Origin: an uncultured Flavobacteriales bacterium
GTDB lineage: Bacteria; Bacteroidota; Bacteroidia; Flavobacteriales_D; Sanyastnellaceae
Length of the DNA stretch: 6,973 nt
NCBI GenBank assembly: GCA_913057815.1
Contig: CAJXOV010000119.1
Location: 1-6,973 of the forward strand
Direction: 5' to 3'
Position 1 is the stretch's first letter. The number at the start of each line of letters is the position of its first letter. Below the pieces are notes generated by a model, which saw only the letters and a list, made by a program, of their open reading frames with translations, searched no databases and was not told where the DNA came from. The position numbers and the translations under genes were made by a program. Shown here piece by piece: positions 6,362 to 6,973 of the stretch.

Positions 6362-6973
6362 ATGTTTAAGTATTTCTTAGGTAATAGCCCGTCATGGTAT
6401 AAATATATTATGATCTTCTTTTTTGTGTTTAATGTAATTTCTTATTTTACTTTAGGAGCCACAGTAACCTCATGGATATTTATAGGTGAGTTTATTTTCA
6501 CTTTAGCTATGGCCTTAAAATGCTATCCGCTGCAGAGTGGCGGATTACTAGCTATACAGATTTTAGCCTTAAATCTTACTACTCCTCATAACGCATATCA
6601 CGAAGTTCAGCAAAACCTAGAAGTAGTCCTACTTCTAGTATTTATGGTGGCTGGTATTTATTTTATGAAACCGCTGCTGATGTTCATCTTTAGTAAGGTT
6701 TTCACCAAGATTAAATCTAAAATAGTACTGTCGTTATTGTTCGTTTTCTTGGCTGCTATTCTTTCAGCTTTCTTAGATGCTCTTACAGTAACTGCGGTTT
6801 TAATAAGTGTGGCGGTAGGTTTTTATGGTGTTTACCATAAGATTCACTCTAGTAATTCAGATTATGACCATGATGGAAAACTAGACAGAAAAGAACTTAG
6901 TGGAGAAACATTAGAACAGTTTAAAAGCTTCCTACGAAGTCTAATCATGCATGGAGTAGTGGGAACTGCACTG
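6362..6973 (+). CDS. nhaB: Na+/H+ antiporter NhaB, C-terminus beyond the window
   Basis: NhaB is an inner-membrane secondary transporter that exports Na+ in exchange for H+ in pH and sodium homeostasis. The open frame runs from ATG 6362 to the window end, 204 codons of a family of about 510. My translation closely follows E. coli NhaB: NSPSWYK (8-14), EFIFTLAMALKCYPL (43-57), GGLLAI (60-65), NLEVVLLL (85-92), FMVAGIYFMK (94-103), LSAFLDALTV (134-143), ISVAVGFYG (148-156), FLRSL and VGTAL. D139 aligns with Asp147, reported as important in other NhaB proteins. About five hydrophobic segments are visible: roughly 15-33, 37-57, 60-72, 85-110 and 120-158. The following hydrophilic loop contains a canonical EF-hand loop at 167-178. 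No promoter box is visible in the 21 bp after the dehydrogenase. NhaB is best known from gammaproteobacteria, so its history here may include transfer, although codon use looks like the neighbours. Confidence 0.95.
   Translation, partial: MFKYFLGNSPSWYKYIMIFFFVFNVISYFTLGATVTSWIFIGEFIFTLAMALKCYPLQSGGLLAIQILALNLTTPHNAYHEVQQNLEVVLLLVFMVAGIYFMKPLLMFIFSKVFTKIKSKIVLSLLFVFLAAILSAFLDALTVTAVLISVAVGFYGVYHKIHSSNSDYDHDGKLDRKELSGETLEQFKSFLRSLIMHGVVGTAL
6860..6895 (+). other. EF-hand-type calcium-binding loop encoded within nhaB
   Basis: Residues 167-178 of the NhaB product read DYDHDGKLDRKE. This fits the 12-residue EF-hand loop: Asp at positions 1, 3, 5 and 9, Gly at 6, a hydrophobic Leu at 8 and Glu at 12. 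A hydrophobic residue (L179) and a likely helix (ETLEQFKSFLRS) follow, as in a helix-loop-helix. The preceding helix would be the end of a transmembrane segment, so this is not a standard paired EF-hand. Calcium binding is an inference from the motif alone. Confidence 0.6.

Overview
The window looks like one end of an assembled contig from a Bacteroidota bacterium, most likely a Cytophagia-type, possibly marine lineage. This rests on AT-rich DNA, almost no Shine-Dalgarno sequences, promoter elements of the Bacteroidota form TAnnTTTG, and protein families that look Bacteroidota-like (a methyltransferase with N-terminal HSPF and a DFGAGS motif, and a GGAKSGI-type amino-acid dehydrogenase). The marine suggestion comes only from a Na+/H+ antiporter gene and is weak. 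The first 50 bases are not genomic. They are an untrimmed Illumina Nextera adapter with an i5 index.

Layout: 51-1428 (minus) is gpmI, the glycolytic cofactor-independent phosphoglycerate mutase, cut off near its C-terminus by the adapter junction. Divergent from it, 1477-1923 (plus) encodes a small protein that resembles a degenerate response-regulator receiver domain. Its stop overlaps by 4 bp the stop of a convergent minus-strand pair: an acyl-CoA dehydrogenase (2712-3854) followed after 9 nt by a SAM-dependent methyltransferase (1920-2702) that starts with TTG. A 106-bp divergent intergenic region holds a good Bacteroidota promoter for the dehydrogenase pair. On its other side lies anmK (3961-5037, plus), a peptidoglycan-recycling kinase. 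After 73 bp with a candidate promoter comes a Glu/Leu/Phe/Val-type dehydrogenase (5111-6340, plus), and 21 bp later the Na+/H+ antiporter gene nhaB (6362 to the window end, truncated).

Most of this is ordinary housekeeping metabolism: glycolysis, acyl-CoA oxidation, cell-wall recycling and amino-acid deamination, plus one ion antiporter. There is no stretch over about 110 bases without a gene, and I see no RNA gene, CRISPR array, insertion sequence or phage gene. I found no convincing new multi-gene system. The most interesting signals are a textbook 12-residue EF-hand calcium-binding loop inside a hydrophilic loop of NhaB, the orphan receiver-like protein beside gpmI, and an exact 16-bp direct repeat shared by the end of anmK and the leader of the dehydrogenase gene.
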